13,396 bases of DNA from CAZIWX01 sp964543125 (lineage in GTDB: Bacteria; Fidelibacterota; UBA8477), in the NCBI GenBank assembly GCA_964543125.1, contig CAZIWX010000068.1, positions 1 to 13,396 on the forward strand, given 5' to 3'. Position numbers and translations under genes: made by a program. The notes below the pieces were generated by a model. The model was not told where the DNA came from. It made no database searches and saw only the letters and a program-made list of their open reading frames with translations. Below, piece after piece: positions 1-6,672 of this stretch. Each line of letters begins with the position of its first letter. Position 1 is the stretch's first letter.

Positions 1-103
1 AATATGCTCCGCTAACAACATGGGCATTGGTGATGATTATTTTTAGGGGTGCAATGAATCCACTCCCTTGTCCAGTTCGAGACCCGGTAATATTATATGT
101 CAC
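1..103 (-). CDS. Trypsin/HtrA-like serine protease, N-terminal part (runs off left edge)
   Basis: The minus strand has an open frame from about 175 to the left edge whose end resembles trypsin-fold (HtrA/DegP) proteases. A Gly-rich GQGSGF segment (bases about 73-56) is followed by IIITNAHVVSGA (about 40-5), where the His of NAHVV would be the catalytic His. The Asp and Ser of the triad lie beyond the window. The frame has no ATG or TTG. The only usual start is GTG at 103, without a clear Shine-Dalgarno, yet residues upstream of it (GEIAPNSLPGLVRI) already look like the first helix and strand of such proteases. An in-frame TGA sits at 178-176. The true start may therefore be non-standard, or the 5' end may be damaged. 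It follows the lipoprotein gene closely and probably shares its transcript. The family call rests on short motifs. Confidence 0.6.
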   Translation of the reverse strand, partial: MTYNITGSRTGQGSGFIAPLKIIITNAHVVSGAY

Positions 104-186
104 TATCCGGACTAGGCCAGGGAGAGAGTTTGGCGCAATTTCCCCGATCCTTTCTGAAAATTTACAGGCTTCGAATCACCCGGGAA

Positions 187-582
187 TTACCGGCATTCAA
201 TAATTTTGGACTGGCGGAAATTTTTAGCGGGGATTTCCAGCGTCAAAAAATAGAGCCCGTTGCGCAGCTTCTTACCGGCATCGCTGGAAAGGTCCCATTC
301 TCGGGTATACATTCCAGCCGCCAGCGTGTCTTCGATTACGGTGTATAATTTTTTCCCCACCGGATTTTGAACATATAAACGGACAAAGGCACTATCAGCC
401 AGACCAACCTTCAAGGTGGTCAGGGTGTCAGTAGGATTGGGAAAAATGGAAATAATGTAGAATTCCTGTGGTTGGGGAATTTCAGAATTCCCAACCGGAT
501 TATCCGATCCGGTACAGGCGATGAGGAGCACCAGAACTGCGATGGGTAGCAAATAATATGTGAATTGTCTTTTCAAGTACAT
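187..582 (-). CDS. Small lipoprotein with C-terminal secretion-sorting (Por/FlgD-like) domain
   Basis: The product has 131 residues. Residues 1-23 form a lipoprotein signal: basic start, hydrophobic core, and a lipobox LIAC with Cys23 as the expected lipidated residue. A short polar linker follows, and residues 41-131 match the layout of type A T9SS/FlgD-like sorting domains: an FPNPTD motif near 47-52, a central AGMYTREWD strand, then a KLRNGLYFLTL strand pair and a final basic strand. In Bacteroidota and relatives this domain sits at the C-terminus of much larger secreted proteins; here there is no separate cargo domain. The ATG at 582 follows the barrel gene's stop by 12 bases and has only a weak Shine-Dalgarno. 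The role is unknown; cell-envelope location is likely. The domain call comes from motif spacing, not a search. Confidence 0.75.
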   Translation of the reverse strand: MYLKRQFTYYLLPIAVLVLLIACTGSDNPVGNSEIPQPQEFYIISIFPNPTDTLTTLKVGLADSAFVRLYVQNPVGKKLYTVIEDTLAAGMYTREWDLSSDAGKKLRNGLYFLTLEIPAKNFRQSKIIECR

Positions 583-594
583 CCGTAGTTTGAT

Positions 595-1224
595 TTAAAA
601 GGTCATGACGAGCGCCGGCACCACCTGAAACCATCCCTGGAAGCCCAGGTTGCCGTTATTCTTATTATCGAAATAATCCAGTTGATAGCAGACTTCCAGC
701 GTCAGGCCCCAGTGATCCGTGGGAAGCCAGATCAGGCCAGTCATGGTTTGACCGCCAATAGCCAGATAGGAACTGGTAGACCTGTAATCCACGGGAGCCA
801 GGGCTGTATCTACTTGAGCGGCAAAGGTGTATTGGAAATTCACCAGATTCAGCCCCAGGCCGATCCCCACATAGGGTAGTAACCGGAAACGCTCCAAGGG
901 GTAAGCTCGCTTCAGGCGCAGAAACACGGCATTCTCTACAAAGCTCACCGGTTGATCCAGTTTCATGGCCCAGGAACTGTAGGTGTACTGCACCTCTGAA
1001 ATCTGATCTTCCGCTGGAAATTTGGTAATCGCGGCACCCAGCGTGAGGGGTAGGCCGGCCAGGGAAAGTAGGGGTTTAAGCTTATAATTTTGTGCTATGG
1101 AACGATTCAGGGATGTCATCTGGTTAAATTGTAGCGTGAGGGCTTTATCAGCCGTGAACCAATCCTGGGCTGCGAGAGACCCGGCGCCCAACAGCATCAA
1201 CCCCAGCAAGTGTTTTCTAAACAT
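595..1224 (-). CDS. Putative outer-membrane beta-barrel protein
   Basis: I chose the ATG at 1224, giving 209 residues, because it has GGAG seven bases upstream and begins directly with a signal peptide (MFRKHLLGLMLLGAGSLAAQ, cleavage likely after AAQ or SLA). A longer version starts at the ATG at 1257, overlapping the methyltransferase stop by four bases (ATGA), which would place eleven polar residues before the signal peptide. The mature part has alternating hydrophobic/polar strands rich in Tyr, Phe and Trp, such as RLLPYVGIGLGLNLVNFQY and HWGLTLEVCYQLDYF, and ends in Phe, as outer-membrane barrels often do. The Gly-rich strand PYVGIGLGL resembles OmpA/OmpW-sized eight-strand barrels. No enzyme motif is visible. 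The substrate or partner is unknown; it is co-directional with an envelope lipoprotein. Confidence 0.65.
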   Translation of the reverse strand: MFRKHLLGLMLLGAGSLAAQDWFTADKALTLQFNQMTSLNRSIAQNYKLKPLLSLAGLPLTLGAAITKFPAEDQISEVQYTYSSWAMKLDQPVSFVENAVFLRLKRAYPLERFRLLPYVGIGLGLNLVNFQYTFAAQVDTALAPVDYRSTSSYLAIGGQTMTGLIWLPTDHWGLTLEVCYQLDYFDNKNNGNLGFQGWFQVVPALVMTF

Positions 1225-1231
1225 CCGGGTG

Positions 1232-1235
1232 CTCC
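1232..1235 (-). promoter_or_regulatory. Ribosome binding site deciding the barrel start
   Basis: GGAG on the minus strand lies seven bases before the ATG at 1224. It favours this start over the ATG at 1257, which has only a weak Shine-Dalgarno but overlaps the upstream stop codon. Confidence 0.55.
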
Positions 1236-1253
1236 GATTCGTGGCTCCCGCCG

Positions 1254-1934
1254 TCATGCACCCGCCGTAAATGGTTTTTCCACCACAAACACCTCAAAAG
1301 GCCAGAGCGGGACACCGATATGTTCTTGAAAACTGATGCGGGTGCCGGCAGCCTGCAAGGCCGGTAAAACCGTTACACTGCGGCAACCGAGAGAAATCGA
1401 CGGAAAATGCCAAATCCAGTTTTCCACCCGATCCGCCAACCATTTTAGAATGGGGCGGGTGGGTTCGAAAGAGTGGGCCACACCGATCCGGCCGCCGGGT
1501 TTGAGGACCCGGAACATTTCCAGCGCCCCTTCCGCCGGGTCGTATACGGGACACAGACTATAGGTGGACAAAACCACGTCAAAGCTCCGGTCCGGAAACG
1601 GCAGGTGCAGCAAATCGCCGGCCTGAAATTCAGCCTGATCCGCTAAGCCGGCGGCGGCAAATCGCTCCCGGGCAACCGCCAGCATTCCTTCACTCAGATC
1701 GAACAAGGTCACCCGTCCTTCAGAACCCGCCGCCCGGGCAGCAAGTAAACTCGTGGATCCGGTCCCCGCGCCGCAATCCAGAACTTTGTCGCCGGGCTTC
1801 ACGGCATGCTGGACCACCAGCTTACGACCATGCTGATCGGAGTGGAACGTGAGTAATCCGTGCTGAAAATCGTAATGCCCGGAGACGTCGTCGTAGATTT
1901 GTTTGAGCTGGATTGGTTCAATAGCGGTTCGCAT
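1254..1934 (-). CDS. Class I SAM-dependent methyltransferase, UbiE/MenG-like
   Basis: The protein has 226 residues with a Rossmann-type SAM fold. Motif I, VLDCGAGTG, is at 51-59. The acidic end of strand 2 is D79 in LFDLS, and the adenine-side Asp is D107 in AGDLL. Motif VLKPGGRIGVAH is at 143-154. The N-terminal IYDDVSGHYDFQHGLLTF recalls the quinone methyltransferases UbiE/MenG, but the C-terminal half lacks the usual UbiE ending, so a quinone substrate is only a guess; a lipid, arsenite-like or small-molecule acceptor is equally possible. Start ATG at 1934 has an excellent AAGGAG six bases upstream and follows a 290-base gap, so it is likely first in its transcript. Its stop overlaps the upstream alternative start of the barrel gene by four bases. 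Confidence 0.85.
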   Translation of the reverse strand: MRTAIEPIQLKQIYDDVSGHYDFQHGLLTFHSDQHGRKLVVQHAVKPGDKVLDCGAGTGSTSLLAARAAGSEGRVTLFDLSEGMLAVARERFAAAGLADQAEFQAGDLLHLPFPDRSFDVVLSTYSLCPVYDPAEGALEMFRVLKPGGRIGVAHSFEPTRPILKWLADRVENWIWHFPSISLGCRSVTVLPALQAAGTRISFQEHIGVPLWPFEVFVVEKPFTAGA

Positions 1935-2224
1935 TTATAACTCCTTTCAAGCCTCCGGGGCGGTGGGACAGACCAGCGGTTGATCCGAAATACCAGCCGG
2001 AGGGTTATACCCGGAAAAGTTGCCGATTATGGCGATGGTTGCAATGAATAATTGCAGGTTTCAGGCAGAATAGGGCGGGCTTCACTTGGCCTGAACAAAT
2101 ATCGAGTGATTTCTCACCTGGAATTTGTCTCTCTCTAGTATCCGTTCGATTCAGGATATATTGCATGGCTTTATCGGGATATGGAACCTTTTCGTCGAAG
2201 GCTTGCGGATGAAGGGTTCTGTCT
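1935..2224. other. Intergenic region (290 bases) upstream of the methyltransferase
   Basis: No coding frame is convincing here. The methyltransferase Shine-Dalgarno AAGGAG is at 1946-1941. A 17-base palindrome, TGCAAT-N5-ATTGCA, lies at 2040-2056. I see no good factor-dependent promoter pair and no hairpin plus T-run terminator after mutY. The region probably carries the promoter for the methyltransferase, barrel, lipoprotein and protease genes, but its position cannot be fixed by eye. Confidence 0.5.
2040..2056. promoter_or_regulatory. Palindrome, possible operator
   Basis: TGCAAT and ATTGCA form perfect six-base arms around a five-base AT-rich centre (gaata). It sits about 105 bases before the methyltransferase start, in the only long gap on this side of the window. 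The form suits a dimeric repressor site, but a palindrome of this size can arise by chance and no second copy was noticed. Confidence 0.25.
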
Positions 2225-3337
2225 TCATGCCTTAATCACTCCGGTTATCAAAAGCGGCAAAATCTTCTGATTCGCTTTGGGAAAAGCGTATTGAGTGAGT
2301 TCATCCGGTTTGACCCACCGCTGAGCCGTTGCCGTTTTTGGTTCAGGTGTGCCCGATTGGTAGTGACAAATAAAACAGGTGAGATTGATTTTGAAATGAG
2401 TATAGGCATGTTTCAGCCGGGTCAGTTCGGTTTCAATGGAAACTTCGATACCGACCTCCTCACGAATTTCACGGATCAGAGCCGCTTCCGGGGATTCCCC
2501 GTCCTTGATCTTACCGCCGGGAAATTCCCACAATCCACCTAACAGTCCTTGGGGCGGACGCCGCCGGATCAGAATTTTCCCAGCCTTATAAATCACACCT
2601 GCAACAAGGGGATAGGTTGGCGTGGGCCGGGCGGCCTTTTTCACTGGAAATTCGGACTGGCGGTTGGTTAAGCAGGCAGTACAAATTTCCGAAACCGGAC
2701 AATCGTCACAATGCGGCTGGCGCGATCGGCACACCTCTCGGCCCAAATCCATGAGCGCTTGATTAAAGTCGCCGGGGCGATGGGGTGAGATGATATCCTG
2801 CAACGCCACCCGGACTTTTAATTTGGTTTTGGCGGAACGGATGTCATCGGCCAGACCCACCAACCGGCTGTAAACCCGTAACACATTCCCATCCACCGAC
2901 GGAACGACTTCATTAAACGCGATACTGGCAATGGCCGCGGCCGTGTAATCGCCCACACCGGGAAGTTTTTTCAGGTCCTCAAAAGTTATGGGGAAAACGC
3001 CGCTGTAATCCGAGACAATGACTCGCGCCGCTCGTTGGAGATTGCGTCCGCGAGAATAATAGCCTAACCCTTCCCAAACTTTTAAGACCCGATCCAAATT
3101 TGCCTCGGCCAGCGTTTGGATATCCGGAAATTGCTGCAACCAGCGGTGGTAATAATCCACTACCGTAGCGACTTGAGTTTGCTGGAGCATCACTTCGGAA
3201 ATCCAAATCGGATACGGATCGAGTGCACCCCGCCAAGGTAGCTTGGCATGAGCCGTGGTTGACCGGCCATACCAAACCAGCAGGCGATCCGCGAGAGGTT
3301 TTAAATTAGGTTGAAGAGGCTGTTCCTTGGGACTCAA
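2225..3337 (-). CDS. mutY: A/G-specific adenine DNA glycosylase
   Basis: MutY removes adenine mispaired with 8-oxoguanine in base excision repair. The 370 residues show all parts: LPWR, then PIWISEVMLQQTQV with the catalytic Glu at 48; a helix-hairpin-helix LPGVGDYTAAAIAS; the catalytic Asp in SVDGNVLRVYSRL; and the 4Fe-4S cluster loop with cysteines spaced C-x6-C-x2-C-x5-C. A C-terminal MutT-like domain follows a short linker, and unlike E. coli MutY it keeps a complete Nudix box, G-x5-E-x7-REIREEVGI. The start is TTG at 3337, 24 bases after the homocysteine methyltransferase stop, without a clear Shine-Dalgarno; no other usable start precedes the catalytic region. It is the last gene before a 290-base gap. 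Identity is certain; only the start is uncertain. Confidence 0.95.
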   Translation of the reverse strand: MSPKEQPLQPNLKPLADRLLVWYGRSTTAHAKLPWRGALDPYPIWISEVMLQQTQVATVVDYYHRWLQQFPDIQTLAEANLDRVLKVWEGLGYYSRGRNLQRAARVIVSDYSGVFPITFEDLKKLPGVGDYTAAAIASIAFNEVVPSVDGNVLRVYSRLVGLADDIRSAKTKLKVRVALQDIISPHRPGDFNQALMDLGREVCRSRQPHCDDCPVSEICTACLTNRQSEFPVKKAARPTPTYPLVAGVIYKAGKILIRRRPPQGLLGGLWEFPGGKIKDGESPEAALIREIREEVGIEVSIETELTRLKHAYTHFKINLTCFICHYQSGTPEPKTATAQRWVKPDELTQYAFPKANQKILPLLITGVIKA

Positions 3338-3361
3338 ATAGCTTGCTGCCGGGGCGGCTAT

Positions 3362-4237
3362 TTATTTAGCCACTGCTTGCTCTTCCAGCAGTCCCGAAAG
3401 CGCGGCAATGTGTTTGTAATTGGAGCCGCAACAGCCACCCACAATTTCGGCGCCGGCTTCAATCACCTCACCCGCCCAATCCGCAAAAACAGACGGGGAT
3501 ATGATCTTGCCGATTTTGTCATCATGGTGGTGGGACTGACCCAGGTTGGGGTAGGCGATCAAGGGTAGTTTAACGGCATCTCGCAGGCGCTTGACGGCTT
3601 CCAGTACGATCGCCGGGCTGGAGCAATTCACACCGATAGCATCAATGCCCATGTGTTCCAGGCGTTTGGCCAGGTCGGTCAAATTATCGCCACTGAGGAG
3701 TTGGCCGTCTTCATTCAGGACTAAACTCATCCACACCGGTTTTTCACGCATCAGTGCCAGGTCGGCGATGAGACGTGCTTCCCGGCTGGAGTTAATGGTT
3801 TCAGCCAGGATAATGTCCACCACCTTGTGAGCCAGATTGTCAAGCTGAGCATCGTGCCAGGGCCGGCCAGCGATAATTCCGGGAAATTCATCCGGATTGT
3901 AGCAATCGCCCAGGGTGGTGATCGATGCGGCGATTTTCACATCGCGTCCCGATTCCTTAACCGCCTTTTGAGCAACCCGGATCGCCAGGAGCGTAAATTG
4001 CCGGGCCCGGGTGTGGGCTTCCACACCGCTCATGAGTTGATGAAACGCGTAGGGCGTCGTTCGAAAAGTGTTGGTTGTAATGACATCGGCGCCGGCCGCA
4101 ATATTCTCGGCGTGAATCTGCTCCACGGCATCGATATCATCTTCCAATGCCATGGCCGACCAGGTTGGCACTTCCAGTTTATGGCCCTTTTCGATCAGAC
4201 GGGTTCCCATGGCGGAATCAAGTTTAATAATACTCAT
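3362..4237 (-). CDS. Homocysteine S-methyltransferase family protein
   Basis: The family transfers a methyl group from S-methylmethionine, a betaine or methylcobalamin-linked donors to a thiol such as homocysteine, giving methionine. From ATG 4237 it has 291 residues forming a single TIM-barrel domain. Hallmarks: DSAMGTRL near 7-14, AGADVITTNTFRTTPYAF near 48-65, AETINSSREA near 145-154, and the zinc-binding cysteines C205 in GVNCSS and C269/C270 in GGCCGSN. It corresponds to the N-terminal module of MetH or to MmuM/BHMT, without folate, B12 or activation domains, so the methyl donor is open. Two GTG codons (4243, 4240) just upstream are alternative starts; I prefer the ATG because the stop of a 25-residue ORF overlaps it (TGATG). 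mutY follows after 24 bases. Confidence 0.87.
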   Translation of the reverse strand: MSIIKLDSAMGTRLIEKGHKLEVPTWSAMALEDDIDAVEQIHAENIAAGADVITTNTFRTTPYAFHQLMSGVEAHTRARQFTLLAIRVAQKAVKESGRDVKIAASITTLGDCYNPDEFPGIIAGRPWHDAQLDNLAHKVVDIILAETINSSREARLIADLALMREKPVWMSLVLNEDGQLLSGDNLTDLAKRLEHMGIDAIGVNCSSPAIVLEAVKRLRDAVKLPLIAYPNLGQSHHHDDKIGKIISPSVFADWAGEVIEAGAEIVGGCCGSNYKHIAALSGLLEEQAVAK

Positions 4238-4314
4238 CACCACACTCTTTCCAGCTTTGGAGCAAGTATATGATCGTAAATGTCATCATTTGTTTGTTTC
4301 GTAATATTGTCCAT
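4237..4314 (-). CDS. Possible 25-residue ORF coupled to the homocysteine methyltransferase
   Basis: An ATG at 4314 opens a frame of 25 codons ending in TGA at 4239-4237, whose last base is the first base of the next gene's ATG (TGATG). The peptide reads MDNITKQTNDDIYDHILAPK and then LERVW. It fills most of the 105-base gap after the VOC gene. No Shine-Dalgarno is evident before its ATG, so the stop-start overlap is the main argument. It could be a real small protein, a coupling/leader peptide, or chance. It is not a Met-rich attenuator peptide: it has only the initiating Met. I recognise no family. Confidence 0.35.
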   Translation of the reverse strand: MDNITKQTNDDIYDHILAPKLERVW

Positions 4315-4336
4315 TCTATTGATTAATAATCTTTGA

Positions 4337-4352
4337 CAGATCTCAGGATCTG
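4337..4352 (-). terminator. Six-base-pair hairpin over the VOC stop codon (weak terminator candidate)
   Basis: CAGATC and GATCTG are perfect six-base arms around a four-base loop CTGA, which contains the VOC gene's TGA stop. The following minus-strand bases (TCAAAGATTATTAA) are AT-rich but contain no T-run, so termination would be weak at best. Confidence 0.2.
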
Positions 4353-4726
4353 GCGTTTGGGTTCACCTTGGAAGTTGGTTGGACGAGTTGAATAACATTC
4401 CCGTCAGGATCGTTGAGGGATGCCATCCGGGTACCGCCGCCGAGATCCTGTTTATCGTAGAGCTTGATGCCCTTGCCACGAAGCCACAACTCGCTTTGCT
4501 CCAAATTCTCAACTTCCAGAACCAGCGCTCCTAACGGGTTTGCATTGGTGGCTTTCAAACCATGGATGGCCACTTTGGCTCCCGGGCTCAAATAAAATTC
4601 AGCCCAGCTCTGCTCCCAGTTGATATCCAATGGCTTCAATTCCAAATCTTTTTCATAAAACGCAACCGCCTGCTCGAAATCACTGACGGGCAGCCAACTA
4701 CAGTCAAACTGTTTGTACCATTTCAT
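4343..4726 (-). CDS. VOC (glyoxalase/bleomycin-resistance fold) family protein
   Basis: From the ATG at 4726 the protein has 127 residues, the normal size for one vicinal-oxygen-chelate unit with two beta-alpha-beta-beta-beta modules. Module 1 starts WLPVSDFEQAVAFYEKDLEL (11-30); module 2 has GALVLEVENLEQSELWLRGK and ends with NDPDGNVIQLVQP (105-117). In many VOC enzymes the last motif reads GNxxEL with Glu as a metal ligand; here Gln113 is at that place, so a metal-dependent activity is uncertain. A good AAGGAG seven bases upstream fixes this start; a longer frame beginning at 4768 is less likely. The start lies inside the HAD gene, overlapping it by 23 bases in another frame. The substrate is unknown. 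Confidence 0.8.
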   Translation of the reverse strand: MKWYKQFDCSWLPVSDFEQAVAFYEKDLELKPLDINWEQSWAEFYLSPGAKVAIHGLKATNANPLGALVLEVENLEQSELWLRGKGIKLYDKQDLGGGTRMASLNDPDGNVIQLVQPTSKVNPNARS

Positions 4727-5393
4727 GGTTACACTCCTTCTGTTCCAAGGAATCTTGTAATTCGGCAAATTGATTGATCACCCAGTGGGCGATTTCCCGC
4801 AAGCGGACAGCCGGGTAACTCGTGGTAAGTCCCACCGTGTAACAGCCGGCGCGCCGGGCAGATCGTAACCCGAGAAGTGAGTCTTCAATAACCAACGCTT
4901 CGGCCGGTGCGATTTCCAACCGGTCACACATATTCAGATAAGGCTCCGGTTCAGGTTTGCCTTGGGAAACATCATCGATGGTCCCTATAGCCGCGAATCC
5001 ATTTTCCACCCGTGTATTTTCAAAAATCCAGTCCATCAATTCCCGTCGCGTGGAAGTCACTACCGCGGTTTGATAGTGCCCGCCGGCGAAACTCAAAAAA
5101 TCGTGAAATCCTGATACATAATCAAGCCGGTCTCGAAATTTTTCCATCAATAATTCACGGCCGCGAGCACGAAGCACCGGTAACGCCTGATTAGCGCCAT
5201 AATCCTGAATCAGGAAGGTGTAAAAAGCATCCTCGCCAATGCCCTTCTGTTGCAGGAAAAAATCTGCCGGAAGGATAAGCCCCAGCTCGGCAATCAGCTC
5301 ATGCTCGGCCTCTTCGTACAGGGGTTCCGAATCCACGACGACCCCGTCGAAGTCGAAGATAATCGCTTTTAGGTTCTCAAATGGAATTAGCAT
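4704..5393 (-). CDS. HAD-family sugar phosphatase / beta-phosphoglucomutase-like
   Basis: The 229 residues carry every HAD motif: I, IIFDFDGVVVDSEPL, with nucleophile D14 and acid/base D16; II, VVTST with T113; III, K146 in QGKPEPEPY; IV, VIEDSLLGLRSARRAG with E170/D171. The helical cap (about 25-90), the DSEPL sequence and the KPxPEPYL loop place it in the subfamily of beta-phosphoglucomutase, phosphoglycolate and 2-deoxyglucose-6-phosphate phosphatases. Choice between mutase and phosphatase cannot be made by eye. It starts 19 bases after the glgC stop, so a role in glucose-phosphate handling is attractive but inferred. The last residues (about 222-229) are encoded over the VOC start, and the VOC Shine-Dalgarno is within this gene. 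Confidence 0.85.
   Translation of the reverse strand: MLIPFENLKAIIFDFDGVVVDSEPLYEEAEHELIAELGLILPADFFLQQKGIGEDAFYTFLIQDYGANQALPVLRARGRELLMEKFRDRLDYVSGFHDFLSFAGGHYQTAVVTSTRRELMDWIFENTRVENGFAAIGTIDDVSQGKPEPEPYLNMCDRLEIAPAEALVIEDSLLGLRSARRAGCYTVGLTTSYPAVRLREIAHWVINQFAELQDSLEQKECNHEMVQTV
4734..4739 (-). promoter_or_regulatory. Ribosome binding site of the VOC gene, inside the HAD gene
   Basis: AAGGAG on the minus strand is seven bases before the ATG at 4726. It sets that start over the upstream in-frame codon at 4768 and shows that the two genes overlap by 23 bases. Confidence 0.7.
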
Positions 5394-5412
5394 TGGTTGG
5401 CTTTCCGGCCGG

Positions 5413-6660
5413 TTAAATAATTGTTCCGTCGGGGATCAATACCCCTTTAGGCAGAATGACTACCCCATCGCGAATAGAATACCGGTCGTCATCATAAAAT
5501 TCGAGTTTATCCTGATTGATGATCCGGACGTTTTTACCGATGCGAACGTCCTTATCCAGAATGGCATTCCGGATCAGACTGTTCTCACCGATGCCCAGCG
5601 GAACCACGGCGTTGCTTTGCCCGGTGTAATAATCAGCCCCCATATCCACCACATGATCCAGTTTAACCCCTTTTTGAATCACACTGCGGATACCGATCAC
5701 CGAGTTGGTCAGCTTGGCATTGTTGATATAACAGCCCTCGTTGATAAGGCATTCATCGATTTCAGAGTTGTTTACGCGGGAACCGGGTAGAGAACGCGGC
5801 CGGGTATAAAATGGATGTTCGTCGTCGTAAAAAGTGAACGGTGGTTTTGAGCTGGTAAGGCTGATATTGGCGTTAAAAAATGACCGGGCCGTTCCAATGT
5901 CAGCCCAATAGCCTTCAAATAAATGGGACTGAACCCGGTAATCCTTCATGACGGCCGGAATGATGTCCCGGCCGAAATCATCTTCTTTGTAGGTCTGAAG
6001 AACGTCTAGCAACACCTTTTTATTGAACACATAAATACCCATGGAAGCCAGAAATGGCTTTTCCGGCGAACCCGGCAGTCGAAAATCCTCCCGCTGGTCA
6101 GCAGTCCGGGGTTTCTCGATGAAACGGGTAATGCGATCACTGGCATCCACTTTAAGAATACCAAACCCGGAGGCTTGCTCTTCCAGAATGGGGTGGGCGC
6201 TGATAGTTACATCCGCGCCGGTGGTCTCGTGGGTATTGATAAAATCGCGATAATCCATGCGATACAAATGGTCGCCAGCCAGAATGATAAATTGTTCCAC
6301 CTCCAGCTCCCGGAAATGATCGAAATATTGCCGCACGGCATCGGCGGTACCCTGAAACCAGAACTGGTTATCGTTGGTCTGTTGCGCCGCTAATATTTCT
6401 ACCACACCCCCGGAAAAACGGTCGAAATTGTAAGTCTGAAAAATGTGCCGGTGGAGGGACAGGGAATTGAACTGGGTGAGGACATAAATATCTTTGATGC
6501 CCGAATTGATGCAATTGCTCAAAGGTATATCCACCAAACGGTATTTACCGCCGATGGGAACCGCCGGTTTAGCCCGAAACCGGGTTAGCGGCCATAGGCG
6601 GGTACCTTGACCACCGCCCAACACAATGGCTGCCGTCTTAAGCAAGTTTCCCCGCTTCAA
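5413..6660 (-). CDS. glgC: Glucose-1-phosphate adenylyltransferase (ADP-glucose pyrophosphorylase)
   Basis: GlgC makes ADP-glucose from ATP and glucose-1-phosphate, the committed step of bacterial glycogen synthesis. The 415 residues show the nucleotidyltransferase signature IVLGGGQGTRLWPLT (12-26), KPAVPIGGKYRLVDIPLSNC (31-50), AAQQ and GTADAVRQY, GDHLYRMDY with the metal Asp at 130, FIEKPR with the glucose-1-phosphate Lys183, and a C-terminal left-handed beta-helix from about 295. NSLSLHRHI, the AAQQ region and the ending VVILPKGVLIPDGTII are closer to plant/cyanobacterial enzymes than to E. coli GlgC; K405 lines up with the Lys used for 3-phosphoglycerate activation there, from memory. A TTG at 6660 is the given start; a TTG at 6645 (MLKTAAIVLGGG) with GGGG before it is also plausible. 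It lies 12 bases after the CBS gene. Confidence 0.93.
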   Translation of the reverse strand: MKRGNLLKTAAIVLGGGQGTRLWPLTRFRAKPAVPIGGKYRLVDIPLSNCINSGIKDIYVLTQFNSLSLHRHIFQTYNFDRFSGGVVEILAAQQTNDNQFWFQGTADAVRQYFDHFRELEVEQFIILAGDHLYRMDYRDFINTHETTGADVTISAHPILEEQASGFGILKVDASDRITRFIEKPRTADQREDFRLPGSPEKPFLASMGIYVFNKKVLLDVLQTYKEDDFGRDIIPAVMKDYRVQSHLFEGYWADIGTARSFFNANISLTSSKPPFTFYDDEHPFYTRPRSLPGSRVNNSEIDECLINEGCYINNAKLTNSVIGIRSVIQKGVKLDHVVDMGADYYTGQSNAVVPLGIGENSLIRNAILDKDVRIGKNVRIINQDKLEFYDDDRYSIRDGVVILPKGVLIPDGTII

Positions 6661-6672
6661 TCCTTAAAATGA

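Noticed and set aside
60..95. A TTCGAGACC stretch on the plus strand resembling a tRNA T-arm.
   Set aside because: No matching acceptor, anticodon or D arms around it, and the minus strand here codes for a protease-like sequence.
3827..4273. A 148-codon plus-strand frame.
   Set aside because: It is antisense to the homocysteine methyltransferase, which has all its motifs; no ribosome site or family pattern.
5239..5790. A 183-codon open frame on the plus strand.
   Set aside because: It lies opposite the HAD and glgC genes, whose motifs are complete; its protein has no recognisable pattern. Long antisense frames are common in this codon composition.
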